Counted from the stretch's first letter, positions 18,793-28,826 are shown. The stretch is 64,000 nucleotides of DNA from an uncultured Thermoguttaceae bacterium (GCA_938084835.1 CALKER010000009.1:1-64000); one strand, 5' to 3'. A program made the numbers and translations. Notes: generated by a model from the sequence alone, not told the origin.

Positions 18793-20883
18793 CTAGGCAA
18801 CTTCGGCAAGATCGAGCACTTTGCCATACCTGGCAACCACCTGCCGCCGAAGTAAAGCCCATTGGGGACTGGCAAGTCCCGGGTCTGCCTGCACCAGCCG
18901 CTGGGCATCGGCACGGGCTTCTTCTAACACCGCGGAATCCCGGACGAGATCCGCCACCAGCAACGGGGGCAACCCGTGCTGGCGGGTGCCGAAGATTTCC
19001 CCCGGTCCTCGCAATTGAAAGTCAATTTCTGCAAGCTGAAAGCCATCGGTAGTGCGGGCGAAGGCCTCCAAACGTTTTCGTGCCTGTTCTGTAAGGTCCG
19101 CTCCTAGGAAAAGACAGCAGAAGCCGGGATGCTGCCCTCGGCTAATCCTTCCGCGAAGCTGATGTAATTGCGCCAAGCCGAATCGTTCCGGGTTTTCGAT
19201 TGCCATCAATGTGGCGTTCGGCACATCAATACCAACCTCGATTACCGAGGTGCACACGATAACTTGAATCTCACCACTGCGGAAAGCGTCCATCACAGCC
19301 TGTTTTTGTTCGGGGGGGAGTCGGCCATGCATCAACCCTAATCGAAAAGCCTCCAATTCCCCGTTGGCCAAGGATTCATAAGCCTGTTCCAAGCTTACGA
19401 GATCCAGTTCGTCGCTTTCCTCGATCACAGGGGTGACCACATATCCCTGGCGACCCTCGCGAAGTTTTTGGCGGAAGAATTCCCACCACTCCGCTCGGTT
19501 TTTTTCTTCGGCCAAAAAGGTGTATACGCGCCGCCGGCCTGGCGGGGCATCACGGATTGTGGAAACATCCAGATCGCCGAATAGAGTCAACGTCAATGTC
19601 CGTGGAATGGGCGTTGCGCTCATGACCAAATAATGCGGATCTGCGCCCGAGGCCTTCAACGCAGCCCGCTGCCGGACACCAAATTTGTGCTGCTCGTCGA
19701 TAATCACTAGTCCGAGTTTGCGAAACTGGACATCATCCTGAATCAAGGCTTGGGTTCCGATCACCAAGTCGGCCTCCCCGGCAGCAATCTGGGCAAGCAC
19801 CGCGGAACGTTCCCGGGGGGAGAGCGTGCCCGTAAGCAACACCCGTCGTACCCGGCTATGGGCAAGCAACCGCTCAAATGTCTTCATGTGTTGCCGCGCC
19901 AACACCTCGGTGGGCGTCATCAAAGCCGTCTGATAGCCGTGCGCCACCGCTACCAACATCGCGTAAGCAGCCACTACCGTCTTCCCACTTCCCACATCAC
20001 CATGAAGAAGCCGGAGCATTGGCACGGGCTTGGCCAGATCGGCACAAATCTCGGCTATCGCCTGATTTTGACCAGGCGTAAAGTCGAAGGGGAACAGCCG
20101 GCGGATTCGTTTATCCAGTTCCACCGTCACATGAAACTCAGGGGCCTTGCGAAAGGTTTGTTGCTGCGCCCGCCGAATGGCCATTGCTAGCTGAAGGACG
20201 AAAAGCTCTTGGTACACAAAGCGGCGCCGCGCCCGCTCCAATGCGGTTTGGTCAGGCGGAAAGTGGATCTGTGGCAACGCTTCATGGATGGACACCAAAC
20301 CGTGCTCCCGCCGGTAATCATCGGGAAATGCCTCCTCGACTGCTGATAGTCCCACCTCCAGTGCCGCGCGAACAATGCGGCGTAATTCCCATTGTTCCAA
20401 GCCTTGCGTCAGGCTGTAGACGGGCAGAAGCCCGCGCGGCGGTTGCTCCTCTTCCCCCAAACGCTGTACCATGGGGTGAAACATTTCCCAAATCAAGGTT
20501 GTCCGCCGAGGTTTGCCGGCAAACACCACCCGCTGACCCACCTGAAATTGGTCCCGCAAATACGGCTGGTTGAACCATATCCCCCGAAGGAATCCTTTTT
20601 TCCCCTGTAGTCCTACCGAGAGCACGGTTCGCCCGCCAGGCAACGACTTTAAATCGATGCCAATAATCACTCCCTCGACAGATTGAATCTTACCTTCTTG
20701 CAAATCGCAGATTTCCCGGTAATCGGTTAAATCTAAATAATCGCGCGGGAAATAAAAGAGCACATCTTTAATGGTAGTGATTCCGAGGCGCGCAAGAAGT
20801 TCCGCTCTTTGGGGGCCAACCCCCTTCAGGTACTGAATGGGCTTAAGCAAAACGCGGCTGTTCCGTTCTTCGGCTCGTTCCAT
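18793..20883 (-). CDS. recG: ATP-dependent DNA helicase RecG
   Basis: Remodels stalled replication forks and branches Holliday junctions. The 696-residue protein has the wedge/OB domain at the N-terminus (IQYLKGVGPQRAELLARLGI, PRDYLDLTDY), Walker A HGDVGSGKT near 294-302, DEQHKFG from 396, SATPIPRT and the C-terminal TRG segment GFQLAEIDFQLRGPGEIFGT. Length matches the family. ATG 20883 is used; its GGAGG is only two bases away, and a TTG at 20892 is an alternative. The C-terminus carries a few extra residues. No operon partners. Confidence 0.96.
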   Translation of the reverse strand: MERAEERNSRVLLKPIQYLKGVGPQRAELLARLGITTIKDVLFYFPRDYLDLTDYREICDLQEGKIQSVEGVIIGIDLKSLPGGRTVLSVGLQGKKGFLRGIWFNQPYLRDQFQVGQRVVFAGKPRRTTLIWEMFHPMVQRLGEEEQPPRGLLPVYSLTQGLEQWELRRIVRAALEVGLSAVEEAFPDDYRREHGLVSIHEALPQIHFPPDQTALERARRRFVYQELFVLQLAMAIRRAQQQTFRKAPEFHVTVELDKRIRRLFPFDFTPGQNQAIAEICADLAKPVPMLRLLHGDVGSGKTVVAAYAMLVAVAHGYQTALMTPTEVLARQHMKTFERLLAHSRVRRVLLTGTLSPRERSAVLAQIAAGEADLVIGTQALIQDDVQFRKLGLVIIDEQHKFGVRQRAALKASGADPHYLVMSATPIPRTLTLTLFGDLDVSTIRDAPPGRRRVYTFLAEEKNRAEWWEFFRQKLREGRQGYVVTPVIEESDELDLVSLEQAYESLANGELEAFRLGLMHGRLPPEQKQAVMDAFRSGEIQVIVCTSVIEVGIDVPNATLMAIENPERFGLAQLHQLRGRISRGQHPGFCCLFLGADLTEQARKRLEAFARTTDGFQLAEIDFQLRGPGEIFGTRQHGLPPLLVADLVRDSAVLEEARADAQRLVQADPGLASPQWALLRRQVVARYGKVLDLAEVA

Positions 20884-21810
20884 GCCCTCCAATATAGCCT
20901 ACAAATTCGGTCCTCCAAAAGTTGGCCACTTTGGCTCGACTGCGCTTGATCCAATTCCCAGAAAGAGCTATGACAGAGCAATTCGGCCCCTAGATTCTTT
21001 TAAGCCCTGATGACAACTTAAAGTCTCACTTCGGAGAGTGCGGCCTTCTGGCCATGAAGAAAGATAGTGACATCTGTATATCAAAGTGCGTAACTCTTAA
21101 GACACGACTGCTGACAGCCCGTCGCACTCCGGTGGCCGGCGCGCGGTCCAAAGGGAAAGCTTCCCCAATTTGGTTCCCCTGCTGGACCACAAGGCGGCAC
21201 ATCGACCGCATGTGGCGGAAAATTCGGTGAGGGATGGCAGAATTTCATCCTCCGCCATACCCAGGTGATGCACCATCAGGCAATCGTGACACCAAAGCCG
21301 TGACTTTTCTGCGCGCTACCGCGAGCGATCTCAACAGCTTTCACGGATTTCCAGCCATCCCCTTTCCTCGGCGATGTCCCGAAGCCACAGGCCACCCGAT
21401 AACGAGGTTTTGTTCCTGGATTGCTGAGCTGTGCGGCAATATTCCGATCGGACATTCAAAGGTTGTAAAACTGAAAGATGAATTTCGAGGTTGTAAAACC
21501 GAAAGGTGGATTTCGAAGGGATCTGAACCCCAGAGTGACCAACAGCATCTCGGCCCCAAATCGGTTAACATCCCAGGAAAGCACCAATGCCCGATGACGA
21601 ATGTGGGGGCTAAACCCCCACCAAGTTAGCAGTTAGGTGTGTCTTGCGAATCGAGGGAATTCCTTCCCTTATGGGCACCACCTTCCTTGAGCCACCGCTG
21701 GGCGGCGATTAAAAAGCTCCGGGCTTAGATATCCGGTCCCATAGCGTCCACATTTTCTCTCCGGGCAAGGGTTCGCCCACCGGTAGGGCCTACTAAGTGT
21801 CGAGGCGACC
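20884..21810. other. 927-base gap between the SH3/YbjN-like gene and recG
   Basis: Several short frames on both strands, none with a recognisable product. Contains the 28-bp tandem repeat pair at 21461-21516. Confidence 0.4.
21461..21516. repeat. Tandem pair of 28-bp repeats
   Basis: Two directly abutting 28-base units (21461-21488 and 21489-21516) both start ggttgtaaaac and end atttcga, differing at three positions. No other copy is seen nearby. Confidence 0.75.
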
Positions 21811-22689
21811 TCAAATTGTCAGCTGCCTCCGAGATTGGTGAGAGGAAGACACTCTCATGCCGCTGCGCGGCACCCCCGCGGGCCCCGGAGGTATCGGCAT
21901 GATAGATCCTGGCACGTAGAAAATTGTAGCGTCATACTCCCCTTCCCAGACTCTTTTCAATCGAGGCAGTTTTTCTCTAACTTCAACTAGCAGGACCTTA
22001 AGGCAATGCTCAAATTGTCGATAAGAAACGGATACATCGTCGATCGCAAGGTTCAACTCAAAGCTAACCTCACCGTCCCGCGGATCGTAGCAAAACTTCC
22101 CTAAAATGATCGAGTAGTTGATGTATCCTATGGCTTTGAGAAGTTCAAGTAGCCGGGACTCAGACCCCGCAGTCTGCGGAGCATGGAAGAGACGCGGGGC
22201 CTTCAGCAAAAGGCATCCCTTCTCCACGATGGGATCAATTACCACCTCTATGGAAAATCCCTCATCCTCGAAGGAAAACCCGGTCACAATGAGCCCTTCC
22301 TGCTCCTGAGACTCGCTTAGGCTTATGAATCGGTAACCCATTTGTCGCATGTACGAGGCGAGCAGTTCCAACAAGCCTTGCTGGCTTGGAGCAGGCGGAG
22401 CCTCCCCAACGTCCGGTTGAGCTTCCTCGACACGCTCGACCCGCGCTACGTGAACCCAACCGCTTCCCGCGGCTGTTTCCACGTAAATCCATGCGCCGTT
22501 CACGCGGGTTGCCACCACCTCGGTTCCAGTAGGGACAGTAGCCACCAATCGCTGCCCAATCTTCAGTGGAGCTGCTGAGGTTACTCTGACTCGGTCTCCA
22601 GGAGCGATGGTCTGTGCCCATCCCGCCACGTCTGAAACTGTTAAGAGGATCACGAAGCATGCCGCCGTCCATACCTTTGCCCGAAACAT
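21811..22689 (-). CDS. Secreted protein with SH3 domain and YbjN-like domain
   Basis: A 292-residue protein with a cleavable signal peptide (hydrophobic 8-23, AGWAQ). An SH3b-like domain follows (about 28-85; DRVRVTSAAPLKIGQRLVA, WVHVARVERV), then an Ala/Pro linker. A YbjN-like domain comes next (about 105-235), showing helix-strand patterns MGYRFISLSES, GFSFEDEGFSIEVVIDP and a long C-terminal helix. The tail is Pro/Ser/Arg-rich. GGGAGGG precedes the ATG. Likely periplasmic and protein-binding; no enzymatic motif. The YbjN assignment is by pattern and less certain than SH3. Confidence 0.6.
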   Translation of the reverse strand: MFRAKVWTAACFVILLTVSDVAGWAQTIAPGDRVRVTSAAPLKIGQRLVATVPTGTEVVATRVNGAWIYVETAAGSGWVHVARVERVEEAQPDVGEAPPAPSQQGLLELLASYMRQMGYRFISLSESQEQEGLIVTGFSFEDEGFSIEVVIDPIVEKGCLLLKAPRLFHAPQTAGSESRLLELLKAIGYINYSIILGKFCYDPRDGEVSFELNLAIDDVSVSYRQFEHCLKVLLVEVREKLPRLKRVWEGEYDATIFYVPGSIMPIPPGPAGVPRSGMRVSSSHQSRRQLTI

Positions 22690-24094
22690 GGCCTGGCCCT
22701 CCCTTCACGTTTGTTCCAAAGTTACGCGTGGCTCTTCTGAACCCTCCTAGCCCAAGACTCCATGCAAGGCAGTGCTCGGTGCTTACTGTTTATGGCAGCC
22801 TTTACTTGGGAATATCCGTAGCACGACCACAATCTACTGCCACTTGAATTGCCAGCTCAAGGCACAGGTCGCCAGACAGGCATGAAGTGTGGCTCAACGG
22901 CTAATGGCTAAATTTTGGCCAAACGTTTTATTTCCCGATGCCCGAATTGTTCATGCCTCGGCGCGTGTCTCATCGTGAGGATAGAAACTTCTGTGTCCTT
23001 GCCGCATGCTGGTGAAGGAGTGGTCGGTGGCTTAACAGACCATCTTTGGTGGTCATATTCTCCTGGGTGGTTATATTCTCTCGCACTCGTTGGGTAGAAG
23101 TATCTTCGCGGGCATGAGAAGTCCCCGCTCCGTCGTTGGGCGGCCCCCACCTAAATTGGACAAAATGGTGAATGAAATCGATCATTTCGGGGAACATACT
23201 TGCACCTGGGTGATACACCGCCAACGAGGCCAATCATGTTCCGGCTTTGATTGTCATTTGCTCGGCGTGTGATCCGGGAAGCACGGCTGTGCGTCTTTCA
23301 AAACCTGCCACCGAGTAGACTTGCTGGAGATCACCTGCAACGACTGGTGCTGATATGCCTAGGAGGGCCGGAGGGCAAAACCCTGCCCATCGCCCAGCTC
23401 TTCTCAGGGAGTAATTGCCACTCCGACCCCCGGCAGTTGCGGCCTCCTTTCCGAGTTTCCATACCTTCCGGTTGCCTGCCCTCCATTCTTTAAGACGTTG
23501 AAATCCCACGTGGTTTGCAAAAAAAGAAAAGGCTCGAACGATCCGGAGAAGGGAACAGGAAAATTTCTTCCGAGAAGCTCGGCCGTAACAAGCTGAGGCA
23601 GTCTATGTTGAAAAACACGCTTAGAAGCAAGGAACAGCATAGAAAGTGGTGAGGAGTTTAAAAGAAGACGTGCGCGAATCGATCGCGGTCGGGTCACCAC
23701 CTCTGGTGCGAAAAACCGAGAAATTCCACTCCCATGGTTCTGCTGCTCTTGACTGCCCGCGTTATCGGCCGGATTTCCCTAAAAGGTAGAGTGACGTCTT
23801 GCCGATCTTGCCATCCGAAAAATCTGCGAACGACCAGTGGACGTAAAAATGGGCAGACAGATTTCTTGCGAAGACCCCGGACCGGCTCCCGCCGTTTCAA
23901 GCGTTGCTCATGGAATGAAGTGAGCACTCGCGCCTTTTGGATGTGGCGGATCCCCTGCCTTCACGGCAAAGAGGCAGAACGTTAACCAATTTTGGTCTGG
24001 GTGCGGCATATCCCTTTGATCTTCACCTGCCTAATAAAGTTACAATTTTTGCCCGAATTGCCGGGATAACTCCCGCAACCTAGCATCCAACATT
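22690..24094. other. 1.4-kb gap without a supported gene
   Basis: Only short overlapping frames with unlikely compositions. One short direct repeat pair (23048-23080) is listed separately. Parts may be decayed coding sequence, but I cannot name an ancestor. Confidence 0.4.
23048..23080. repeat. Pair of 15-bp direct repeats, period 18
   Basis: ggtggtcatattctc (23048-23062) and ggtggttatattctc (23066-23080) differ at one base and are separated by three bases. Confidence 0.6.
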
Positions 24095-25663
24095 TTACGT
24101 AATGGCTAACCAATCAAGCCCCGCTTTCTTCACCGCATAACCTGCTTCGCGAAGGTAGCGACCGTAAACAACGATCCAATGGAAACCGCGGATCTCCTCG
24201 ATCAGCCGTTGCCAATCTCCTTCGATAGAAAGGTCCAGTTGCGTTCGACAAATTGGGAAAAACGGTGTGTCGATAATCTGTGCCTGAAATCCGAGCCAAC
24301 GTCGACCGGCAAAGTCAGCATCGACTACCGTGACCGATTGTCCTTTGCGCATTTCCACCTTCGTGGCAGCCCCGAAGTCCGATTCGTAGTGCGTTAGAAT
24401 CCGCACGGGCTCAAGGTCCTTACCGTTCATTCGCCGCGGGGCTGTACAGTGCGAAACTGTGACCACCCCTTGGTGAGGCCAAGAAGGATTGCAGAAGAAA
24501 GCAGGCGTGCCCGCAATATAACGCATGAGAACACCCGCCGGAATGGCCACAAAGTCGGATTCGCAAAAGGCAAGCAGGCCGGCATCATTGAGAAGTGTCA
24601 GCGGTAAACAGGCCGTTGTCTCCGAGACACTCATGATGGTGGTCATGCAATTGTGCACGGTAATGGCATCCGTGCCAGCTTCGGCAAGAAGCTTAAGGAA
24701 AACTTCGTTAAGCAAGAAAGCCCGCTCCACAGATTCTAAAGGAATTTCCACGCTCACACCCCGCTGGGCAACGTAATCTCGGGCCTTCCGTTGACACGAG
24801 GACAGAAGCTGCGGATGAGCAAGAGCTGCTGCGATCCGCTTGCCTAAATCCTCGTAGGAAACAACGACATAGTCGAACTTCCAATTTTGGGCGGCAATTT
24901 GCGGAGCCAAGTTTCCTTCAGCCCCCCAGCCGGAGGGTTGCCCAATACACAGGAATTTTTTCCCCAATGTGTTCTTTAGGCCAAAAAGGGCGCGCAATCG
25001 CCACAAGAGCTCCTGGTAATCATCGACGACCACGTCATGGATATCCATTGCCGGCTCTGCGAAAAAGTCGCGCCGTTTGCGGAGATAGTGGACATGTGCA
25101 CCGATATACATATAGTACAAAGGACCAGAGCGATGCCGCACAAACATGATATTCCAGCGGTCCGGCCGTGCTAACGCCTCCAAGACCGGCACGTTCCGTC
25201 GGGCGGCGAAGATAATCATGGCGTCGAAGTCCGTTTTGGCTATTTGTGCCGCTTCCTCCACATTTTCCACTCGCACAAGGGGTTGCATCTCAATGGGGAA
25301 CTCGGCTCTTCGGACAAATGCCTCCAGCTCCTGGCGAATTTTCGCTTCCTCGGCCTGCATCTCGGCCAGGTCGTTGATAGCCCCCGTCACCCGCCAGCTT
25401 GTTTGGGGTTTCCGCTCATAAATGTGACAATTGAACACTGGTTGCACGCGAAGGGGCTTTATGATCGGCGTTACCGTCACGCCAGGGGCGGCCGGCTCGG
25501 AGCTGGCTTTTTGGGCCATATTTGACATCAAAACACTTGTCGCGGCCGAAGCAGTCAGGAACACCCGGCGATCAAAGGTCGGCTCCTTTCCCCGATCAAG
25601 CGCTCCCCCGCACCCACAGCAACTAACCTCCGACCATGGCCTACAGGGCGAGTGTCGTTGCAT
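24095..25663 (-). CDS. Tat-exported L-fucose/L-arabinose-isomerase-like protein
   Basis: A 522-residue protein. The N-terminus holds CCGC and then a twin-arginine motif DRRVFLTASAA (Arg32-Arg33) followed by a hydrophobic stretch, so export by Tat is likely. The rest has the two-Rossmann-domain layout of the FucI/AraA superfamily (COG2407-like): an N-terminal alpha/beta segment with DFDAMIIFAAR, a central GVSVEIPLESVERAFLLNEV and a C-terminal barrel with HCTAPRRMNG. The usual isomerases are cytosolic, so a folded, cofactor-loaded exported form is odd. ATG 25663 has a near-consensus AAGGAGGT at ideal spacing. Catalytic activity is unproven. Confidence 0.7.
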   Translation of the reverse strand: MQRHSPCRPWSEVSCCGCGGALDRGKEPTFDRRVFLTASAATSVLMSNMAQKASSEPAAPGVTVTPIIKPLRVQPVFNCHIYERKPQTSWRVTGAINDLAEMQAEEAKIRQELEAFVRRAEFPIEMQPLVRVENVEEAAQIAKTDFDAMIIFAARRNVPVLEALARPDRWNIMFVRHRSGPLYYMYIGAHVHYLRKRRDFFAEPAMDIHDVVVDDYQELLWRLRALFGLKNTLGKKFLCIGQPSGWGAEGNLAPQIAAQNWKFDYVVVSYEDLGKRIAAALAHPQLLSSCQRKARDYVAQRGVSVEIPLESVERAFLLNEVFLKLLAEAGTDAITVHNCMTTIMSVSETTACLPLTLLNDAGLLAFCESDFVAIPAGVLMRYIAGTPAFFCNPSWPHQGVVTVSHCTAPRRMNGKDLEPVRILTHYESDFGAATKVEMRKGQSVTVVDADFAGRRWLGFQAQIIDTPFFPICRTQLDLSIEGDWQRLIEEIRGFHWIVVYGRYLREAGYAVKKAGLDWLAIT

Positions 25664-25774
25664 GATGATGACCTCCTTAGAGTTCCACTTGCACTTTTCA
25701 CAGTGGTAGCTAGCGAATGGTCGCCGGAAAAATGTTTTCCAGTTTGCCTGGCATCCTTTTTGTAGTCTGGGCCA

Positions 25775-27004
25775 CTAACGCATCACTCCCTCGGGGCTGT
25801 TTTGGGCAAAGGCGCAGAATTGCCTCATCGCGTGGATCGCCTGCTCGAAAGCTCCTTTCCGCACAAGTTGGTCGAGCTTATCAAGCAGCTCCTTATGCTC
25901 TGGCCGAAAGGGTACTGCCGCGTTAGGTGGCAGCGGCTTGGGAACAAGCTGTCGGGCGATTGTCACCAGCAACGCTTCCAAGCCTTCGCCCCAGGTGGCG
26001 CTAGTGACGAGCCCGGGCGGCCGCCCCCGGAGGCGGATTCCCCTTTCGCAGATCGGCACAAGGTCCGCCTTGTTGTGCACGAAAAGTATTTTCCTGTTGG
26101 CTTCCTCGAACTTTCCCCCGAGAGCAGGTGTCACAAGTGATTCCGGTCCCAGCCATGGTTGGGTGAGGTCGGTTATCCACAAAATGAGATCGGCTTCGGC
26201 TAGAGCCTTTCGAGCCCGCTCCATTGCCACTTGATCAAGTAACGCCGGGGCATCGTGAAAGCCGGCACTATCAGCCAGAACCACCGGCCAGCCGTCGACC
26301 GCCGTGGTTTTCTTAATCACGTCCCGGGTAGTGCCGGGCTGATCGTGGACGATCACGCGTTGATAACCCACCAGGGCATTGAAAAGGGAACTTTTTCCCG
26401 CATTGGCCGGTCCTGCTAGAAGGACAAACCAGGGCTCCAATAGGTGCCGGCCCACTTGCCAACGCTCACGCAACAGTTGCAAACGGGCCCGTGAACTGTC
26501 GATGTCGCCGGCCTCCAGCCCATTTGCAATTGCCTCCAATTCGCGCGGCAAACCACTCTCCACCTGCTCAAGTAAAACTTTTGCAACCCGCAAAGTTGGC
26601 GCCCGGGCTAAAGCATCCCAACATTGGGCCTCCCAGAAGGTCGAACAAGTGTGCACAAGCCACGTGGACCAGTCTACGATCTGAGCCCCATGTTCCCTCA
26701 GCGCCCGAACTATCCGCTCCACCGCCGCAGGACCACCGTGGCAGTGAATGTGAAGGATATGCGGAGCAACCCGAGCAACAACAACTTGCTCCGGCGGTTG
26801 ATCCTTCCATCGGAAAAAACAGGTACGGAGCTCTCCTTCTTGAAGCAGCACCACCGGTTTACCATTACGGGCAAACAGCACTTGGGCAGCAATGCAATCA
26901 ATGGCGGTCCCGGCAAGACCAACAGTCGCTACGGCCGCCCGTCCGGAGGCTGTCAGGCAAGCCGCTACCGTCTTGTCCACCTGTGGGATTTGAGGGCTCG
27001 TCAT
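25775..27004 (-). CDS. Degenerate TrmE/MnmE-like GTPase
   Basis: About 409 residues from ATG 27004 (a GTG at 27073 would add 23). The N-terminal ~110 residues recall the MnmE folate-binding domain (TVAACLTASGRAAVATVGL, HIHCHGGPAAVERIV). A helical middle and inserted G domain follow: P-loop GPANAGKSS (198-206), DQPGTTRD, DSAGFHD in place of DTAG, and NKAD. The C-terminal end QFCAFAQNSPEGVMR lacks the FCxGK tail whose Cys is essential in tRNA-modifying MnmE, and the canonical EFTxRAF block is replaced by STWLVHTCSTF. It is thus a paralogue, probably not the wobble-uridine enzyme. Last in the C1 cluster, 232 bases after metF. Confidence 0.8.
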   Translation of the reverse strand: MTSPQIPQVDKTVAACLTASGRAAVATVGLAGTAIDCIAAQVLFARNGKPVVLLQEGELRTCFFRWKDQPPEQVVVARVAPHILHIHCHGGPAAVERIVRALREHGAQIVDWSTWLVHTCSTFWEAQCWDALARAPTLRVAKVLLEQVESGLPRELEAIANGLEAGDIDSSRARLQLLRERWQVGRHLLEPWFVLLAGPANAGKSSLFNALVGYQRVIVHDQPGTTRDVIKKTTAVDGWPVVLADSAGFHDAPALLDQVAMERARKALAEADLILWITDLTQPWLGPESLVTPALGGKFEEANRKILFVHNKADLVPICERGIRLRGRPPGLVTSATWGEGLEALLVTIARQLVPKPLPPNAAVPFRPEHKELLDKLDQLVRKGAFEQAIHAMRQFCAFAQNSPEGVMR

Positions 27005-27236
27005 TGCGGTTTCGGAACCGAAAGAATCCAGTCGCTCCTCCCCTTGCTTGTTGACTACGCAAAAGCAAAGCACGCGAAGCAGTAAGTGCCTTATGAAACC
27101 CTTCCATTAATTCCAAATGGCTGGCCGCATTGCCCCCTGGGGACATAGTATCGCGCCCACCCCATTAGAACTTCCTTCAGCAAAAAGATCGAGTCCTACA
27201 CAACTGCCAGGGGGTGAGCGTCGCGGCCAATTCCGC

Positions 27237-28118
27237 TTATTCGGCTGCCCGAAGGATCTCCGGTACTTTTTCTTCACGTCCAATGGCCATAATGTGAACC
27301 CCCCGACAGAGGTGGCCATCGCGAAGTGCGTGGATTAATTCCCCTGCAATGCGAATCCCTTCCGCCACTCGTTTGTCCTTGGGGGTGGACGCAAGCCGAT
27401 CGAGTAGTGACTCCGGCACGTATACCCCCGGAATATTCTCGTTGAGAAACTGCCCCATCCGAGGCGAAACAAGAAGGACGATTCCTACCAAAATGGGAAT
27501 GCCGTCGGGCTGAGCGGCATCAAGAAAGCGTTTCAATTGGTCCACATCGAAGATTGCCTGAGTTTGGAAAAACTTCGCCCCCGCAACTATTTTCTTGCGG
27601 AATTTCAGCAATTGTGGGGCAAGGGGTTCCGCTCCCGGCGTAACCACGGCTCCCGGAAAAAAGTCTGTGGCGCCCTCCAAGGGATGACCGACGCAATCCC
27701 GCCCCTGGTTCAACCACCCCACAACTTGCAACAATTGAACACTGTCCAAATCAAAGACAGGCTTGGCCTGAGGGTGGTCCCCGATCCGCACATGATCACC
27801 AGTAAGGCATAACACATTGCGGATGCCCAAGACCCACGCCGCGAGAAGGTCGGATTGGAGAGCCAGGCGATTGCGGTCGCGACAGGTAACCTGAAGGATG
27901 GCTTCTGCCCCGGCCTCTTGAACAACTCGGCAGGCGGCAAGGGAACTGAGTTTCATCACGGCACTTTGATTGTCCGTCACGTTTATGGCGTCCACCCAGG
28001 AACGGAGTTTACTCACGTTGTCCTGCAGCTTAGCGATCTCGGTCCCCTTTGGCGGCCCAATCTCTGCGGTGACTACGAATTGTTTCGTCTGCAGAACCTG
28101 GCGGAACGAAGTGGCCAT
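27237..28118 (-). CDS. metF: Methylenetetrahydrofolate reductase, catalytic flavin subunit
   Basis: Reduces 5,10-methylene-THF to 5-methyl-THF. The 293-residue TIM barrel shows FVVTAEIGPPKGTE, the NVTDNQSA segment, the FAD-region LCLTGDHVRIGDHP and KFFQTQAIFD. ATG 28118 is chosen because GGGGAGGAA lies six bases upstream. It follows metV by 27 bases. In acetogens with this gene pair MetF does not use NAD(P)H alone but is fed electrons through MetV and an Hdr/Mvh module, which is what the neighbourhood here predicts. In the cluster it is the end point of methyl-branch carbon flow. Confidence 0.93.
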   Translation of the reverse strand: MATSFRQVLQTKQFVVTAEIGPPKGTEIAKLQDNVSKLRSWVDAINVTDNQSAVMKLSSLAACRVVQEAGAEAILQVTCRDRNRLALQSDLLAAWVLGIRNVLCLTGDHVRIGDHPQAKPVFDLDSVQLLQVVGWLNQGRDCVGHPLEGATDFFPGAVVTPGAEPLAPQLLKFRKKIVAGAKFFQTQAIFDVDQLKRFLDAAQPDGIPILVGIVLLVSPRMGQFLNENIPGVYVPESLLDRLASTPKDKRVAEGIRIAGELIHALRDGHLCRGVHIMAIGREEKVPEILRAAE

Positions 28119-28145
28119 CAAGTTCCTCCCCTGCACGCCAGCTGA

Positions 28146-28826
28146 TTAGCTCCTGGCAAGTTTCTCCTCGAATTGCCGAGGCAGGGCATGACGCGCCGGC
28201 TGCGAGACTACGTTCCAATCATCTGGTGGCAAAATCCGCTCCAAAAGATCCATGCGCTCAAGCTTCGTAAGTCGTTCGTAAATCAGTGTCCACGCGCAGG
28301 GTGTCTCTCTGTCTACCTCGCATTTCCCAAAATGTGTGCCGCCGCATGGGCCATTAAGCAACCCCTTGGCGCAGCGAGTCTTCGGACAAATTCCCCCCGT
28401 TAAATGGAGGATACACTGACCGCAGGCGCGACATCGCTGGCTCCATATGCCGGGGCTTTCGCTCACCCCGAGGAAGAGTGTGTCCAGCCCTGGGAAGACG
28501 GGAATAGCAGAAAATTGCTCGGCAAGCAATTGAACGCCTGCACCACAAGCAAGGGAGACAATCCCCTGATAAGAACCTGCTAAAGAGGTAAGCGGTTCCA
28601 AAAACTCCGGATCACATTGGCGCGGCAGCGTAATTTCGTCAAATCGTTGCTGGCGGCCGACCAAGCGGGCCCGCATCCGAAGCTGGCGAGCCAAGATCTC
28701 CACCTCCTTCTCTCCGCCAGCTTGACAGACTGCCACACAGGTCCCACAGCCAACAATGAGCACCCGGCTTAGATCCTGCAGCATCGCTTCGATTTCCGAC
28801 AGCGGTTTGCGCCGGGCAACAATCAT
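28146..28826 (-). CDS. metV: MetV-like zinc/iron-sulfur subunit of methylene-THF reductase
   Basis: A 226-residue cysteine-rich protein. The start MIVARRKPLSEI and VGCGTCVAVC (Cys27, 30, 34) match MetV. The C-terminal block CRACGQC...LTGGICP...CAKGLLNGPCGG...CEV is the methylene-THF-reductase C-terminal domain (COG4656/MTHFR_C type) that holds Fe-S clusters. Upstream TTG and ATG codons exist (to 28904), but ATG 28826 has AAGGAG eight bases away. MetV connects MetF electronically to HdrABC/MvhD in Moorella. A ~400-base gap separates it from mvhD. Confidence 0.88.
   Translation of the reverse strand: MIVARRKPLSEIEAMLQDLSRVLIVGCGTCVAVCQAGGEKEVEILARQLRMRARLVGRQQRFDEITLPRQCDPEFLEPLTSLAGSYQGIVSLACGAGVQLLAEQFSAIPVFPGLDTLFLGVSESPGIWSQRCRACGQCILHLTGGICPKTRCAKGLLNGPCGGTHFGKCEVDRETPCAWTLIYERLTKLERMDLLERILPPDDWNVVSQPARHALPRQFEEKLARS

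Noticed and set aside
21513..21531. tRNA T-arm-like string on the minus strand
   Set aside because: The T-loop lacks the conserved A58, and no D-arm, anticodon arm or acceptor stem can be folded around it.
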